A DNA stretch of 64,000 nt from Leptospira sp. WS39.C2 (lineage in GTDB: Bacteria; Spirochaetota; Leptospiria; Leptospirales; Leptospiraceae), in NCBI RefSeq assembly GCF_040833965.1, contig NZ_CP162142.1, positions 2,629,001 to 2,693,000 of the forward strand, written 5' to 3'. A program made the position numbers and the translations under genes. A model generated the notes under the pieces. That model searched no databases. It was given only the letters and a program-made list of their open reading frames with translations, and had not been told where the DNA came from. Positions 30,153-39,794 of the stretch are shown one piece after another; positions within the stretch are counted from its first letter, which is position 1, and each line of letters opens with the position of its first letter.

Positions 30153-30237
30153 ATTTAAATACTTTTTGAAATCAGAAGGGATCTTCTAGATTTATCTTTG
30201 GATCAATTTGGAAAGATAGCAATAGTTAATTTGAATC

Positions 30238-30275
30238 AATGCTTCCTAACGAAAGACAGGAAGCATTTTTTTTTT
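30238..30275 (+). terminator. Intrinsic terminator of the katG-HiPIP operon
   Basis: Perfect 10-base arms (30238-30247 and 30258-30267) with a 10-base loop, followed by a run of ten T. It lies about 85 bp after the HiPIP stop codon. Confidence 0.93.
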
Positions 30276-30281
30276 AAAAAA

Positions 30282-30587
30282 TTATAATTTACCAGCTTCG
30301 TCTTCGTAAACTTTTGCATCTGCTTCAAACTTTTCAGCTAGATCTATCATTTCTGCTTTTCGATTGTCTTGGTAAATTGCTTTTCCACCTTTTTGTGCTT
30401 TCGCTAAACCACGGTATTTTGTTGCCAAATCTTTATGTTCTTTTGCTACTTTCAAAAGATACGACTTAACCACTTTTTTTTCTTCCGGTGAATTTGCTTT
30501 TTGAACTAATACCTTTTCGATATCTTCTAACGCAAAGATAGAAGTTGTTGCAAGCGCTAACACGAGTGTGAATAATTTTTTAATCAT
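30282..30587 (-). CDS. Small exported helical protein, unknown function
   Basis: 101 residues with a signal peptide (MIKKLFTLVLALATTSIFA). The mature 82 residues are highly charged and predicted mostly helical, with no cysteines and no known motif. A purine-rich site (GGGAG) lies just before the ATG. Probably periplasmic; function unknown. Confidence 0.75.
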   Translation of the reverse strand: MIKKLFTLVLALATTSIFALEDIEKVLVQKANSPEEKKVVKSYLLKVAKEHKDLATKYRGLAKAQKGGKAIYQDNRKAEMIDLAEKFEADAKVYEDEAGKL

Positions 30588-30786
30588 TTTTTTCTCCCGT
30601 TTTTAGACAATTTTTGGAATATTTTAATGAAAAAAACTGAGATAAAACAATTCTTGAGCAACCAATTTCCTACGAAACCCAATTGATTGCTTTGTTTTTA
30701 AGCAATTTGTTCAAATGATTTGAATCATCAATTAGTTTATTCTACTAATAAAGAACAAAAGAAAGATACCAGACTTTCCATCTCTT

Positions 30787-31287
30787 TCACTTCCACTCAC
30801 ATTGGCTTAAGGAAACTTTTTCAAACACCCAAGGTTTGTGAGCATGTTTTGCATTTTTATCTTCAATCAAATCGAAAGAAGTAGCAGAAGAAGAGAGACT
30901 TGCAAACACCAAATGGAAATCTTTAGCTTTCATTTTGGTTCGTTTGGGACAAAGGTCTACACCTTCTGATTTTAAAAATGGATAATTCGTTCCCTTCTCA
31001 TCACGAAACACCATCCCTTCCGAAAGAACACAAACACGTTTCCAATCTTTTGTATGGAGCTTTAATTTTGTTTCTGTCTGAGATATACAAATTTGATCGA
31101 GGACAACTACGCCTAAAAATTCCGCGGACAAAGTACAACATTGTGGTTCCATTGTCCAATTTCGTTCCTTGGTGATTTCGATTTCCTTTGCGGGGCCATC
31201 GTTTTCTTGTGTGGTAGGTGAAGTACAATGGGAAATCAAAACAAGTGGAAACAGAATCACCATAAAAAAATAACGAACCATTTGCAT
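30787..31287 (-). CDS. Lipoprotein of unknown function
   Basis: The frame opens with a TTG at 31299, but the ATG at 31287 follows a GGGTTGGGA purine tract at good distance, so it is chosen (166 residues). The signal peptide ends in LVLISHC, a relaxed lipobox typical of spirochaetes. The mature part has six further cysteines, including a CC pair (EPQCCTLS), and no recognised domain. Confidence 0.72.
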   Translation of the reverse strand: MQMVRYFFMVILFPLVLISHCTSPTTQENDGPAKEIEITKERNWTMEPQCCTLSAEFLGVVVLDQICISQTETKLKLHTKDWKRVCVLSEGMVFRDEKGTNYPFLKSEGVDLCPKRTKMKAKDFHLVFASLSSSATSFDLIEDKNAKHAHKPWVFEKVSLSQCEWK

Positions 31288-31427
31288 AAAAAATCCCAAC
31301 CCTAGAAATTTCCTAAAATTCCTCCATAAGGAAGCGCAAAATTCTATCTTTTTTTTAAAAAATCTTTGCTACGAAAGGATTTTGTCCTAGGTCCCAAGTA
31401 AACTCAAATACCAGTTGAGGTAAAGTC

Positions 31428-31730
31428 ATGGAATACGTAGAATCACTTTTAGAAGAATACTTTGAGGTTTCCAAAACAATCGAATTGGACAAAGAAAAAA
31501 GTTTTAAAAACCAAGAATGGTTAGAGAGTATACTTGCAATCGAAGAAGAAATCTGTTGGGAATTCAGTGTTCCACCCACAAACAAATTTAGAGATTTGTT
31601 TCGTTTGATACCAAACGAAGTGTCAAAAGAAGATTATGTATCCACTTCTATAAAAAACCTATCAAGGGAAAAAGCCAGATACTTCTATCGACCAAATGAG
31701 ACGATTTTTGACCAGTTCAAAGCGGCTTAA
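31428..31730 (+). CDS. Small acidic cytoplasmic protein, unknown function
   Basis: 100 residues, acidic, no signal peptide or membrane segment, helical in its first half. A GAGGT site precedes the ATG. It overlaps the convergent recQ-like gene by 4 bp at their 3' ends. No family is recognised. Confidence 0.68.
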   Translation: MEYVESLLEEYFEVSKTIELDKEKSFKNQEWLESILAIEEEICWEFSVPPTNKFRDLFRLIPNEVSKEDYVSTSIKNLSREKARYFYRPNETIFDQFKAA

Positions 31731-33169
31731 TTTGGATCCATTCCCAAACATACATCACAATTCCCACAAGATGTAAAAGGGGAATCAAAATAAAGGTGGA
31801 TAAACTTCCTTCTACAATCTTTTGTTTTTGTATACTGGAGCATTTGGTAGAGGCGTTTTCCACTTTCTTTTTTCTTCATCTCCAACTCTTCTTTGGAGAA
31901 TAAACCATCATCCCAATCTTGTTCTAGTTGTAATGTGCCTTGTTCCAAATCACCAGAAATAAGACTAACACGTGATAACAAATTCAAAGCTGTTTGGACA
32001 CGATGGTCTGATTTATTTTTATAAGTCATAAACGATTGGATGGTTCCATAATCCAAAGCCGAAAGTTCGTTTTGTTTCTGAACGAGTAACTGGTATAATT
32101 TTTTTAAATAAGGTAGTTCAGGATTCTGCCAATCGATAAAATCCATTTGGATTGCTAAATCATCTTCGGTATAAAAAAGATGACAGAAGGAATCTTTCCC
32201 ATCTCTCCCTGCTCTTCCTATTTCTTGGTAATACGCTTCTATACTCCCTGGAATTTGAAAATGGATTACATTTCGAACATTGGCCTTATCGACTCCCATT
32301 CCAAATGCATTTGTTGCAAGTAATACTGCGTTTTCTGATTTTATAAATTTCGATAATGTAGAACTCCGATCTTGGTTGGATCGTTTCCCATGATAAACCA
32401 AATGGGGAAATCGTTTTGTATCCAACCACCTACTAAAATTTTCCAACTCTTGGATGAGGCTAAAATATACAATCGAAACTCCCTTTTTCGATTGTAAGAT
32501 TTCAAATACCAATTTGTATTTTGTTTCCACATCAAAACATTCGTTAACAGTTAATTGTAAATTAGGGCGAAACAATCCATCATCAAAGATCTGGATTTCC
32601 TCTTTTGGCAAACCAATCTGTTCGATAATGTCATTTTGTACTCGGAGGGAAGCGGTAGCTGTCAAAGCAATGGTTGGTGGATGTTTTAGAAGTTTACGAA
32701 ACCATTTGATTTTTGAATAATCGGGGCGAAAATCATGACCCCATTGGCTTATACAATGTGCTTCATCAATGGCAAGTAGGGAGATGGGAATGGATTGAAT
32801 AGCATCTAAAAATTCTTTTTTCTGAAACCTTTCTGGTGAAACATAAACAATTTTATAACCACCAGCCTTCAATCGTTCATACCGATCCATCCTTGTTATG
32901 CGATTCAAACTTGAGTTGATATAAGTAGCAGCAATACCTTTTGCTACTAATGAATCCACTTGGTCCTTCATTAAAGCGATGAGTGGGGAGATGACAATAC
33001 AGGTTCCATCAAAAACCAAAGATGGAATTTGGTAACAAATGGATTTTCCCATACCTGTTGGCATTAAAACGAGTGCATTATTGCCACTTAACACATGTTC
33101 AATAATTCTTTCCTGATTCCCACGAAATGATTTGATCCCGAAGGTGCCTAAAATGGATTCGTCTATCAT
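31727..33169 (-). CDS. RecQ-family ATP-dependent DNA helicase, short form
   Basis: 480 residues. Helicase motifs are complete: motif I PTGMGKS (Lys42), motif II DEAH with the following CISQWGHDFRPDY aromatic loop typical of RecQ, motif III TATA, and motif VI QEIGRAGRDG. A zinc-binding region closes the protein (CRRKF...CGNCDVC). Winged-helix and HRDC domains seem absent or vestigial, so it is shorter than E. coli RecQ (about 610). It should unwind DNA 3' to 5' in recombination or fork repair. Confidence 0.92.
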   Translation of the reverse strand: MIDESILGTFGIKSFRGNQERIIEHVLSGNNALVLMPTGMGKSICYQIPSLVFDGTCIVISPLIALMKDQVDSLVAKGIAATYINSSLNRITRMDRYERLKAGGYKIVYVSPERFQKKEFLDAIQSIPISLLAIDEAHCISQWGHDFRPDYSKIKWFRKLLKHPPTIALTATASLRVQNDIIEQIGLPKEEIQIFDDGLFRPNLQLTVNECFDVETKYKLVFEILQSKKGVSIVYFSLIQELENFSRWLDTKRFPHLVYHGKRSNQDRSSTLSKFIKSENAVLLATNAFGMGVDKANVRNVIHFQIPGSIEAYYQEIGRAGRDGKDSFCHLFYTEDDLAIQMDFIDWQNPELPYLKKLYQLLVQKQNELSALDYGTIQSFMTYKNKSDHRVQTALNLLSRVSLISGDLEQGTLQLEQDWDDGLFSKEELEMKKKESGKRLYQMLQYTKTKDCRRKFIHLYFDSPFTSCGNCDVCLGMDPN

Positions 33170-33537
33170 CTTTGACTATGATTTTCCACTCTCCCATTTA
33201 AGACAGTTTTTATGGCGTTCCCACTCTTTTTTATCGAACAATTGGTTCAATAAAAGGGCCGGGCCATTCCGGGGTTCGCTTACGCTCCCGTCCTCTGGAC
33301 CAAGCCCTCCATGTCCCTAACGCAAAGAAAACTTTGGCATCACTCACTTCCATCAGGACAGGAGAAGAAACCAACAAACAAGGGTTTAACCTTAAAAAAT
33401 CTGCAACCTGATCTAATTCTAAACAACTTGTACTTTTTTTGAAAAAAGTGAAGTGTTCACCCTTTTAATAATCATATTCATAAAGCTTAATTTTTGAATT
33501 TACTTATTTTTTTTAATCATATAACATTGCATATATT
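33170..33537. other. Intergenic region with a GC-rich repeat
   Basis: 368 bp without a credible gene. The first half contains the GC-rich repeat copy at 33255-33331. The last 120 bp are very AT-rich and probably carry the promoter of the lipoprotein starting at 33538. Confidence 0.7.
33255..33331. repeat. GC-rich dispersed repeat, copy A
   Basis: This segment aligns with 54754-54850. Shared blocks in the same order are AGGG..GGGC, TCCGGGG, CGCTCCCGTCC and ACCAAGCCCT, followed by a weaker match ending in CGCA...GAAAA. GGGC near the left end can pair with GCCC on the right. The GC content is far above the surroundings. Copy A lacks about 15 bases present in copy B. Confidence 0.75.
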
Positions 33538-34491
33538 ATGAGAGTATTAATCACCCTTGCTGTTCTTTTTTGTATCGTTGGTTGCAAAAAAAAGGAATCA
33601 TCTGATACTGAAAATACCTTACTTGCCCTCTTCCTACTTTCTCCAAGAGATATTGTATTAGAATGGGGATACCCTGGTTCTCAAAACCAAATCCAAAACT
33701 CAGAGTTGGTTGGAAAAACATCCGGGATCACTTTAAAAGTTGGTGGAGTGACTGCAACAGGAGTCTCTGAAATTTCTTCCGATACCATCCAATTCACAAT
33801 GCCTACCATCCCAGGGATTTCGGAAAACCAAGCTGTTGACTTTGTGATCGAAAAAAATGGTACTTCTGTATTTACTACCCAAGTGAGATACCGACCCATT
33901 GTTAGCTGGTCAATCAACCAACCAATCTCATCACTTCGTCCTATCGATGGTAGAGACAATAAAAATTTCTTCCAAATCACGGCGACAGCAGCCAACCACG
34001 TATTCAATTCCTTTGGACATGGTTTTTTCGATTTGGATTTATATTACTTCACTTCCTTAAATGGAACTCCCATAGCATTTGCAGAAAAAAGAATGAATGG
34101 AGCTGAATTTAATAAGGTTTTACTCCCAGCAGGTACGGTTTACATCATGGCAAAACACATCAGTGGGCTTGGCGGAGGTTACAATTTACAAATTGCCAAT
34201 AGTGGTGTTGTTGCCACTACTTCCGCCAAACTAACATATAGTGGCTGGACCTTTAATTTATGTTATGATACAATGGGCACAGGTCCCGCAACGGCAAACA
34301 ACTGCGATGTTCAAATGTCTGTTTATAACCCTACGAGAAGTGGCCGTTGTACCTATCCAAGTGACCAAGGTTTAACCACTCGCAATTATTATTTGGAAGG
34401 TGGATTTAATACAACGTATTCTCAAAATACTTGTTTAAACCCAGGAGGTGGGTCTCAAAACGAAGCGGAATCAATCTTTATCCCAAATTAA
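33538..34491 (+). CDS. Lipoprotein with an IPT/TIG-like domain
   Basis: 317 residues. The signal peptide MRVLITLAVLFCIVGC has a lipobox (Cys16). Residues about 40-120 look like an IPT/TIG immunoglobulin-like domain. The C-terminal 190 residues are beta-rich, Gly-rich and contain paired cysteines. It is probably surface or periplasmic with an adhesive or structural role, but no function can be assigned. Confidence 0.78.
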   Translation: MRVLITLAVLFCIVGCKKKESSDTENTLLALFLLSPRDIVLEWGYPGSQNQIQNSELVGKTSGITLKVGGVTATGVSEISSDTIQFTMPTIPGISENQAVDFVIEKNGTSVFTTQVRYRPIVSWSINQPISSLRPIDGRDNKNFFQITATAANHVFNSFGHGFFDLDLYYFTSLNGTPIAFAEKRMNGAEFNKVLLPAGTVYIMAKHISGLGGGYNLQIANSGVVATTSAKLTYSGWTFNLCYDTMGTGPATANNCDVQMSVYNPTRSGRCTYPSDQGLTTRNYYLEGGFNTTYSQNTCLNPGGGSQNEAESIFIPN

Positions 34492-34549
34492 TCAAATGTT
34501 TGTTTGGAAACAATCCTTGGAAAAGAATCGTTCAAAAAACATTTTGATT
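34490..34549. terminator. Hairpin between convergent lipoprotein and modC
   Basis: Arms AATCAAATGTTT (34490-34501) and AAACATTTTGATT (34537-34549) pair with one bulged base. It sits between convergent stop codons. No clean T run follows, so activity is a moderate-confidence inference. Confidence 0.5.
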
Positions 34550-34561
34550 CAGGGAAAATAT

Positions 34562-35401
34562 TTAGTTTAGATCCAATTTACAAGTAATGGAATCCCCGAT
34601 TTGTTTTTGGATCATTTGATTCTTTTTTGGAACACTTACCAATTGGTTCGGAACCCACAAAGATACAACATCCGTAGACAAATTTTCGCCAACCACTTCA
34701 CAAACTAAAGTACCACCATCCTTCTTTGAAAATAATTCCAAAGGCTTTCCAAATGTCTGGAATTGACCATTCTCAACAAAATAAACTTGATTAGCGAGAT
34801 CAATGATTTCAGGAATTTCATGTGTGATGACAAAAACCGTCATTTGCCATTTTTTTTGTAAGGATTTGATTAGTCCCATTAGTTGTTTTCGAAGTTTTAA
34901 GTCCAATGAAGAAAATGGCTCATCTAACAAAAGTAAGCTTGGTTTTTGGAGTAAACTCCTGACAAGAGACACTCTTTGTTTTTGTCCACTTGATAAGTGC
35001 GCAATGGGTTCGGATAAAATAGATCCAATTTCTGAAACCTCTACCAATTCTTCCAACAAACCAATGTTTATTTTGCTACTAGGAAATGAAAATTTTAGAT
35101 TCTCCAACACGTTCATATTCGGAAACAAAGTATGATCTTGGAATAATGCAGAAATAGATCGTTTATTGATTGGAAGATTTATCTTCTTTTCGGAATCATA
35201 CCAAGTTTCCCCTGAAACAGTGATACTTCCACTGTCTGGAGTTAAAATTCCTGAAAATAATTTAAAGAATGTAGTTTTCCCAGCGCCGGAAGGACCAAAA
35301 AAAACAATAATTTCTCCTTCAGGTAGATTGCATACAAACGAAAGTTTGATGGGAGACAAACCATTTGTTGAAAAAGTTTTTTGAATATTAATTTCAATCA
35401 T
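34562..35401 (-). CDS. modC: Molybdate ABC transporter ATP-binding protein
   Basis: 279 residues, shorter than enteric ModC (about 350). Walker A GPSGAGKTT, signature LSSGQKQRVSL, Walker B LLLLDEPFSSLD and the switch His in FVITHE are intact. Only about 50 residues follow the ATPase core, so the C-terminal molybdate-binding (TOBE) region is short. It is the last gene of modABC, 12 bp after modB. Confidence 0.92.
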   Translation of the reverse strand: MIEINIQKTFSTNGLSPIKLSFVCNLPEGEIIVFFGPSGAGKTTFFKLFSGILTPDSGSITVSGETWYDSEKKINLPINKRSISALFQDHTLFPNMNVLENLKFSFPSSKINIGLLEELVEVSEIGSILSEPIAHLSSGQKQRVSLVRSLLQKPSLLLLDEPFSSLDLKLRKQLMGLIKSLQKKWQMTVFVITHEIPEIIDLANQVYFVENGQFQTFGKPLELFSKKDGGTLVCEVVGENLSTDVVSLWVPNQLVSVPKKNQMIQKQIGDSITCKLDLN

Positions 35402-35413
35402 AACCGATTCTTT

Positions 35414-36097
35414 TTATTTTTGGTCCAAACCCATAAACAAAAATCCATTTCGTTTCCATAAGAATAATAAAAATAAACTAACAAAACTAATGGAAACAAG
35501 GATAAGAGCATAAAGATGAGCATTGGCATAATTCATCGCCTCTACTTCTTCAAAAATTGCAATCGATGCCACTTTTGTTTTCCCAGGAATACTCCCGCCG
35601 ATGAGCAAAACAACCCCAAACTCACCGATTGTATGAGCAAAAGTGAGAACCATTCCTGCAAAAATTGAAAACTTAGAATTGGGCAAAATGATTTTTGTTA
35701 AGATAGTCCATTTCGATTTTCCTAAAATCCTTCCAGTTTCAATGTACGATTTTGGTAACGAGGAAAAACCTACTTGGATCGCTTGTAACATAAATGGAAG
35801 ATTAAACACAAGTGATCCAAACAAAATTCCAAGAAAGCTAAATGTCAGTCTAAACTCGAATGTGTTGTCTAAAAACTCACCTAACAAATATTTTGGACTA
35901 AATAACACCAATAAATAAAATCCAATGACTGTTGGAGGCAAAACCAATGGTAAATTTAAGATTGTTTCCAAAAAAATTCGAAATCGAAATTGAGTGAACA
36001 CCAAAAAATACGCGATAGGTATGGTAACGAATACTAATACAATTGTTGTTAATACTGCCAACTTTAGCGTTAACCAAATAGGGATCAAATCTAACAA
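35414..36097 (-). CDS. modB: Molybdate ABC transporter permease
   Basis: 227 residues, typical of ModB. About five to six membrane helices and the ATPase-coupling loop with GEFGVVLLIGGSIPGKT are present. It transports molybdate across the inner membrane together with ModA and ModC, and lies 25 bp after modA. Confidence 0.93.
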   Translation of the reverse strand: MLDLIPIWLTLKLAVLTTIVLVFVTIPIAYFLVFTQFRFRIFLETILNLPLVLPPTVIGFYLLVLFSPKYLLGEFLDNTFEFRLTFSFLGILFGSLVFNLPFMLQAIQVGFSSLPKSYIETGRILGKSKWTILTKIILPNSKFSIFAGMVLTFAHTIGEFGVVLLIGGSIPGKTKVASIAIFEEVEAMNYANAHLYALILVSISFVSLFLLFLWKRNGFLFMGLDQK

Positions 36098-36122
36098 ATG
36101 AATTTTCCTTGTGACATTCTAA

Positions 36123-36989
36123 CTACTTGGACTTGGCATTTAGATTTGGAATGCCATAACCATATTTTTTAAAAATTGAATCCGTGTAGTTTGAATTAAT
36201 GAACTGGTATAAATTTTGAACCATCTTTCTTTTTCCACTTTGGTTCAATGATTTTGATTTTATCAAAATTTTTCCCTGTAAAATGGGAGATATGAATTCT
36301 GGGTCTATTTTTTTCCAATACTTCCATAAATTCTCATTGGACTTAACTGCAGAATAAGACGTAAAACCAATATCAGAAGCTCCCGCTAATACAAATTGGT
36401 TTACCTGAGTGACACTTTCACCATATACCAATTTATCTTGGATGGATTTCCAAACTCCAACTTTTTGGAGGTATTCTACGGCCGCACGGCCATAAGGAGC
36501 TGTTTTTGGATTGGCAATGGCAATGTGTTTGGTTTGTTTTGATTCCAAAATAGTTGGAATGGGTGTTTCGGAACCGAGTGTTTCATTTCCCACTAGTATT
36601 AAAATGCCTTCAGCATACACTTCAGGTGGGTTTTCCGAATAACCTTCCTGATACAAAGTGGTGGGAAAATCTAAATCTGCAGATAAAAACAAATCGATGG
36701 GAGCTCCATTCCGTATTTGGTTTGTTAAATGGCCAGAAGCACCGTATAAATACATGATTTTAGAATTTGGATATTGTTTTTGAAACATTCTTTGGATTTC
36801 TTCCATAGGACTCTTAAAATTGGCCGCCACAGCAACGATGATCTCTTGGTCTGAATCTTGTTCTTCAAACTTTATTTTCTCTGCAAAGAGGGAGATGCCA
36901 AATAGAAAGAGAATGAATCCGAAAAAGGTAAATCTCTGAAATAGACTGCTTTTGCAAAATTGGAAATATCTATCGACCAGATGTTTCAT
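36123..36989 (-). CDS. modA: Molybdate-binding periplasmic protein
   Basis: 288 residues with an N-terminal hydrophobic segment (FGFILFLFGISLFA). The segments VAVAANFKSPMEEI, YGASGHLTNQI and GAPIDLFLSAD are the ModA oxyanion-binding regions, and GYGIP lies near the end. It captures molybdate or tungstate in the periplasm. It is first in the modABC operon. No ModE gene, ModE box or Moco riboswitch was seen upstream. Confidence 0.94.
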   Translation of the reverse strand: MKHLVDRYFQFCKSSLFQRFTFFGFILFLFGISLFAEKIKFEEQDSDQEIIVAVAANFKSPMEEIQRMFQKQYPNSKIMYLYGASGHLTNQIRNGAPIDLFLSADLDFPTTLYQEGYSENPPEVYAEGILILVGNETLGSETPIPTILESKQTKHIAIANPKTAPYGRAAVEYLQKVGVWKSIQDKLVYGESVTQVNQFVLAGASDIGFTSYSAVKSNENLWKYWKKIDPEFISPILQGKILIKSKSLNQSGKRKMVQNLYQFINSNYTDSIFKKYGYGIPNLNAKSK

Positions 36990-37144
36990 AAAGATACCAA
37001 CTAATGTCTATTCTTAGATGTCTGAACTACATTCATAAAGAACAGCGTTTGAGAATCTAGGAAAATTTTGAATCCTTGTTTAAAAAAACTCCCTTAAAAG
37101 CAAACAATGGTATACGGAAATGTTCGTTTCGTAATTGATATCGA

Positions 37145-37996
37145 ATGATTCGCATGACAACTTCCAAAAAATTCTCAGTCTTTTTTGCCATTGTAATCAG
37201 CGTTAGTTTAGGCATTAGTATTCTCTTATATGCACTTCAAATGTATCTGCATTCACAAAATCCTAATGTCGAATTAAAACCATTTACTTATACAAAAATC
37301 CTATCACGAACCTTAACTTTGATCTTATTTTGTTCCTTGATTTGGTTTCGTAAAAAAATTGATCAAAAATCAATCCTCTCCTTAGGATTGGAAAATTTCC
37401 TGAAACACAAAAGGGAACTTTTGTTAGGATTTTTAGCAGGTATGATTTCTTTGAGTTTTGTTGTAGGAACAAAAGTATTATTTGGAGTTTCCACTTGGGC
37501 ACCTAAAGATTTTTTGTTCGTTGATTGGATGATGGGTTTCTATTTTCTATTAACCGTTTTCTGTATCGGATTCGTGGAAGAATTGTTTTTCAGAGGTTAT
37601 TTATTACAATCCTTTGTAATGGAATGGGGAGAGAAAAAAGCCGTAATTATCACGAGTTTATTTTTTTCAATTACACATTTTATCCGTCCTATCCATGATC
37701 TTTTTGCACTAATACCCGAAATACTAGGGTTATTTTTAGTTGGATATGCATTATCTTATGCATGGATTTACACTCGATCTCTGTACTTGCCCATTGGTAT
37801 CCATGCGGGATGGGTATATGTTGTTAAAATGCAATCCTTCTTCGTCTCTCCATTACCTCACGACTTACACTGGTTATTTGGTGGCGAAAGATTAGTCACA
37901 GGAGTTGTTGCTTGGATGTTCATGTTTCTCTTCTTATTTGGCCTCAAACATATTTTTGAACAGTTGTTACAAAAAGGTGAAGTGCAAACTAGCTAA
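37145..37996 (+). CDS. CPBP-family intramembrane metalloprotease
   Basis: 283 residues with about eight membrane helices. The three family motifs are present: EExxxR (Glu145-Glu146, VEELFFRGYLL), a His in FSITHF, and the last motif GIHAGW. Relatives (CAAX prenyl protease/Abi) cleave membrane peptides or provide immunity to bacteriocin-like peptides. No peptide or toxin gene is adjacent, so the target is unknown. Confidence 0.9.
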   Translation: MIRMTTSKKFSVFFAIVISVSLGISILLYALQMYLHSQNPNVELKPFTYTKILSRTLTLILFCSLIWFRKKIDQKSILSLGLENFLKHKRELLLGFLAGMISLSFVVGTKVLFGVSTWAPKDFLFVDWMMGFYFLLTVFCIGFVEELFFRGYLLQSFVMEWGEKKAVIITSLFFSITHFIRPIHDLFALIPEILGLFLVGYALSYAWIYTRSLYLPIGIHAGWVYVVKMQSFFVSPLPHDLHWLFGGERLVTGVVAWMFMFLFLFGLKHIFEQLLQKGEVQTS

Positions 37997-38018
37997 ATTT
38001 TTTACATGAATAAACGAT

Positions 38019-38054
38019 GTTCTTTCCATCTCGACATTGAAGATTGGAAAGAAC
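38019..38054 (+). terminator. Hairpin after the CPBP gene
   Basis: Arms GTTCTTTCC (38019-38027) and GGAAAGAAC (38046-38054) pair perfectly, extended by a partial inner match. It lies 22 bp after the stop codon but lacks an immediate T run. Confidence 0.4.
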
Positions 38055-38255
38055 AGCTTTCCCATCGGTATTCTGAATGATATCCCTAATAAAATATTTT
38101 TTTCATCCATCAGTTTTGTACTAGGATTGACCTTTTTAAAAGGTGGAGCATTTGTTTTCGATTTCGATTGACAGAGAAAGGATTGCTCTTCATTTTCAAT
38201 AGTAGTCAAGAATTTATTAACACACAATTGTTATTTAGGATAGGGATTTAAACAA

Positions 38256-39566
38256 TTGAAAATTTATACAATCATTGCCATTTTCAATCGTAAAGTAATT
38301 CTCCTACTCTTTGGTTTGATCGTATGGAATTGTAAAATGCCACCATTAAACAATCCATCAGATCTATATTCTAATGAGTATGGAAATAATTTCATGTTAT
38401 CTGAACTAGTCAGGTATTGGTTGAGAGAAAAAGTTGTACCAGATGGACTCGTTGTAGCAGTAGCCAAATCTGCCTTACCTTATGAATCTGGAATTAGGAT
38501 TTATAGAGTTGATAATGAAATCGGCCTCACTGGAGAATATGATAAAGACATTCGTGCTGCTACTACCAGTGCGTTTCCTGGTTGCCAGCCCATCAGAATT
38601 TCGATCCCACCCTATTCCCGAGATATCATTACCTTTACTGGGTCTGCTAGTGATCGTATGGTCACACATCGTTACGAAGTCGATAGAAGTTTGAATATCA
38701 TTGGAGAAACTCACGATGCAACGATCATTCCCTACCAAACTGCTTTCAATTATGATGGCACAGTGATGTATGTAACTGATTACTCCAACCCAAATCAGGT
38801 AGAAAGATTCTCACGAAATAGGACAACGGGTGAAATCACTTCTGCCAATGGAAGTGGGTATCCATTTGGAGTTGGTTGCGCACCAATATCCATCCGAACA
38901 AGCAATGTTGATAACTTGGTATTTGCAGCTACCACTTCCTATTTACCATTAGGAATCTACTCATTTAAAAATACGGGTATCGATTCTGGATTTGTTACAG
39001 CTGGCTCACCTTATGATCCCGCCGATAACCCAACACAACACAATAATCTATGTGTTTCAGAAAATGATCGGCTGTTGTACATGACATCTGGAAATACAAC
39101 AATGCCTATTTATGGAATCCGGTATGATGCAGATGGGAATATGAACGTACTTCCCAATTCACCTTTCTCACCAGACACTAGTTATTTGGCACATGGACCA
39201 ACTGATAACCAATCCACATCAATGACAATTGACCCTAATCATAAGTATTTAGCAATTTTGTATTCTGCTGGCGGATCGTTTAATATTCGTTTGCTATCAA
39301 TTGATCCAACTACAGGAACCTTAACCCCAACAGATCAAAAATTAAGTGTAGGAAATGCACCCAAACATCTGGATTGGGATAATAGTGGAAAATTTTTATA
39401 CCTCATCTCTGATACAGGTGGTACAACAAACAATTTCCAATTAGAATACTTTAAATTTACAAACGATGGAAAACTATCGAGAGGTATCAATTCACCTATC
39501 ACAATTGGAGCCATGTCTGGAGATTTTACTCCGAGACATTTAAAATCGATCTCAAGATATTATTAA
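38256..39566 (+). CDS. Beta-propeller lipoprotein, paralogue 1
   Basis: 436 residues from a TTG start. TTG is preferred because it alone gives a signal peptide, ending in the lipobox IVWNC, and a GGGA site lies upstream. The repeated four-strand units with GxYPF, YDPADNPTQ and GNAPKHLDWD motifs look like a seven-bladed propeller of the lactonase/YncE kind. A conserved N-terminal block (NNPSD, SEYG, YWLREK, PDGLVVA) is shared with the next gene. No enzymatic residues can be defended. Surface or periplasmic. Confidence 0.82.
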   Translation: MKIYTIIAIFNRKVILLLFGLIVWNCKMPPLNNPSDLYSNEYGNNFMLSELVRYWLREKVVPDGLVVAVAKSALPYESGIRIYRVDNEIGLTGEYDKDIRAATTSAFPGCQPIRISIPPYSRDIITFTGSASDRMVTHRYEVDRSLNIIGETHDATIIPYQTAFNYDGTVMYVTDYSNPNQVERFSRNRTTGEITSANGSGYPFGVGCAPISIRTSNVDNLVFAATTSYLPLGIYSFKNTGIDSGFVTAGSPYDPADNPTQHNNLCVSENDRLLYMTSGNTTMPIYGIRYDADGNMNVLPNSPFSPDTSYLAHGPTDNQSTSMTIDPNHKYLAILYSAGGSFNIRLLSIDPTTGTLTPTDQKLSVGNAPKHLDWDNSGKFLYLISDTGGTTNNFQLEYFKFTNDGKLSRGINSPITIGAMSGDFTPRHLKSISRYY

Positions 39567-39794
39567 AATTTTTTTCCAAATATATCATAAATACTGCTAC
39601 GCTTTTGATGCGAGTTCGAATGATTCTTCTATATTTAAAACTCAATGTCCTTCATACTAGGGAAAACAACATAATTGAATTCACTTGACAAACGGCATTT
39701 TCTCTTGCACTCTGAACAAGACTAGTCAAGAAATTACTTGGATAAGAAATACTGACAGTATTCGACTGATGGTTAGCAGAGTGTAGGATCTCCC

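Noticed and set aside
36990..37144. Moco riboswitch or ModE site upstream of modA
   Set aside because: No matching structure or palindrome could be found in this 155-bp region.
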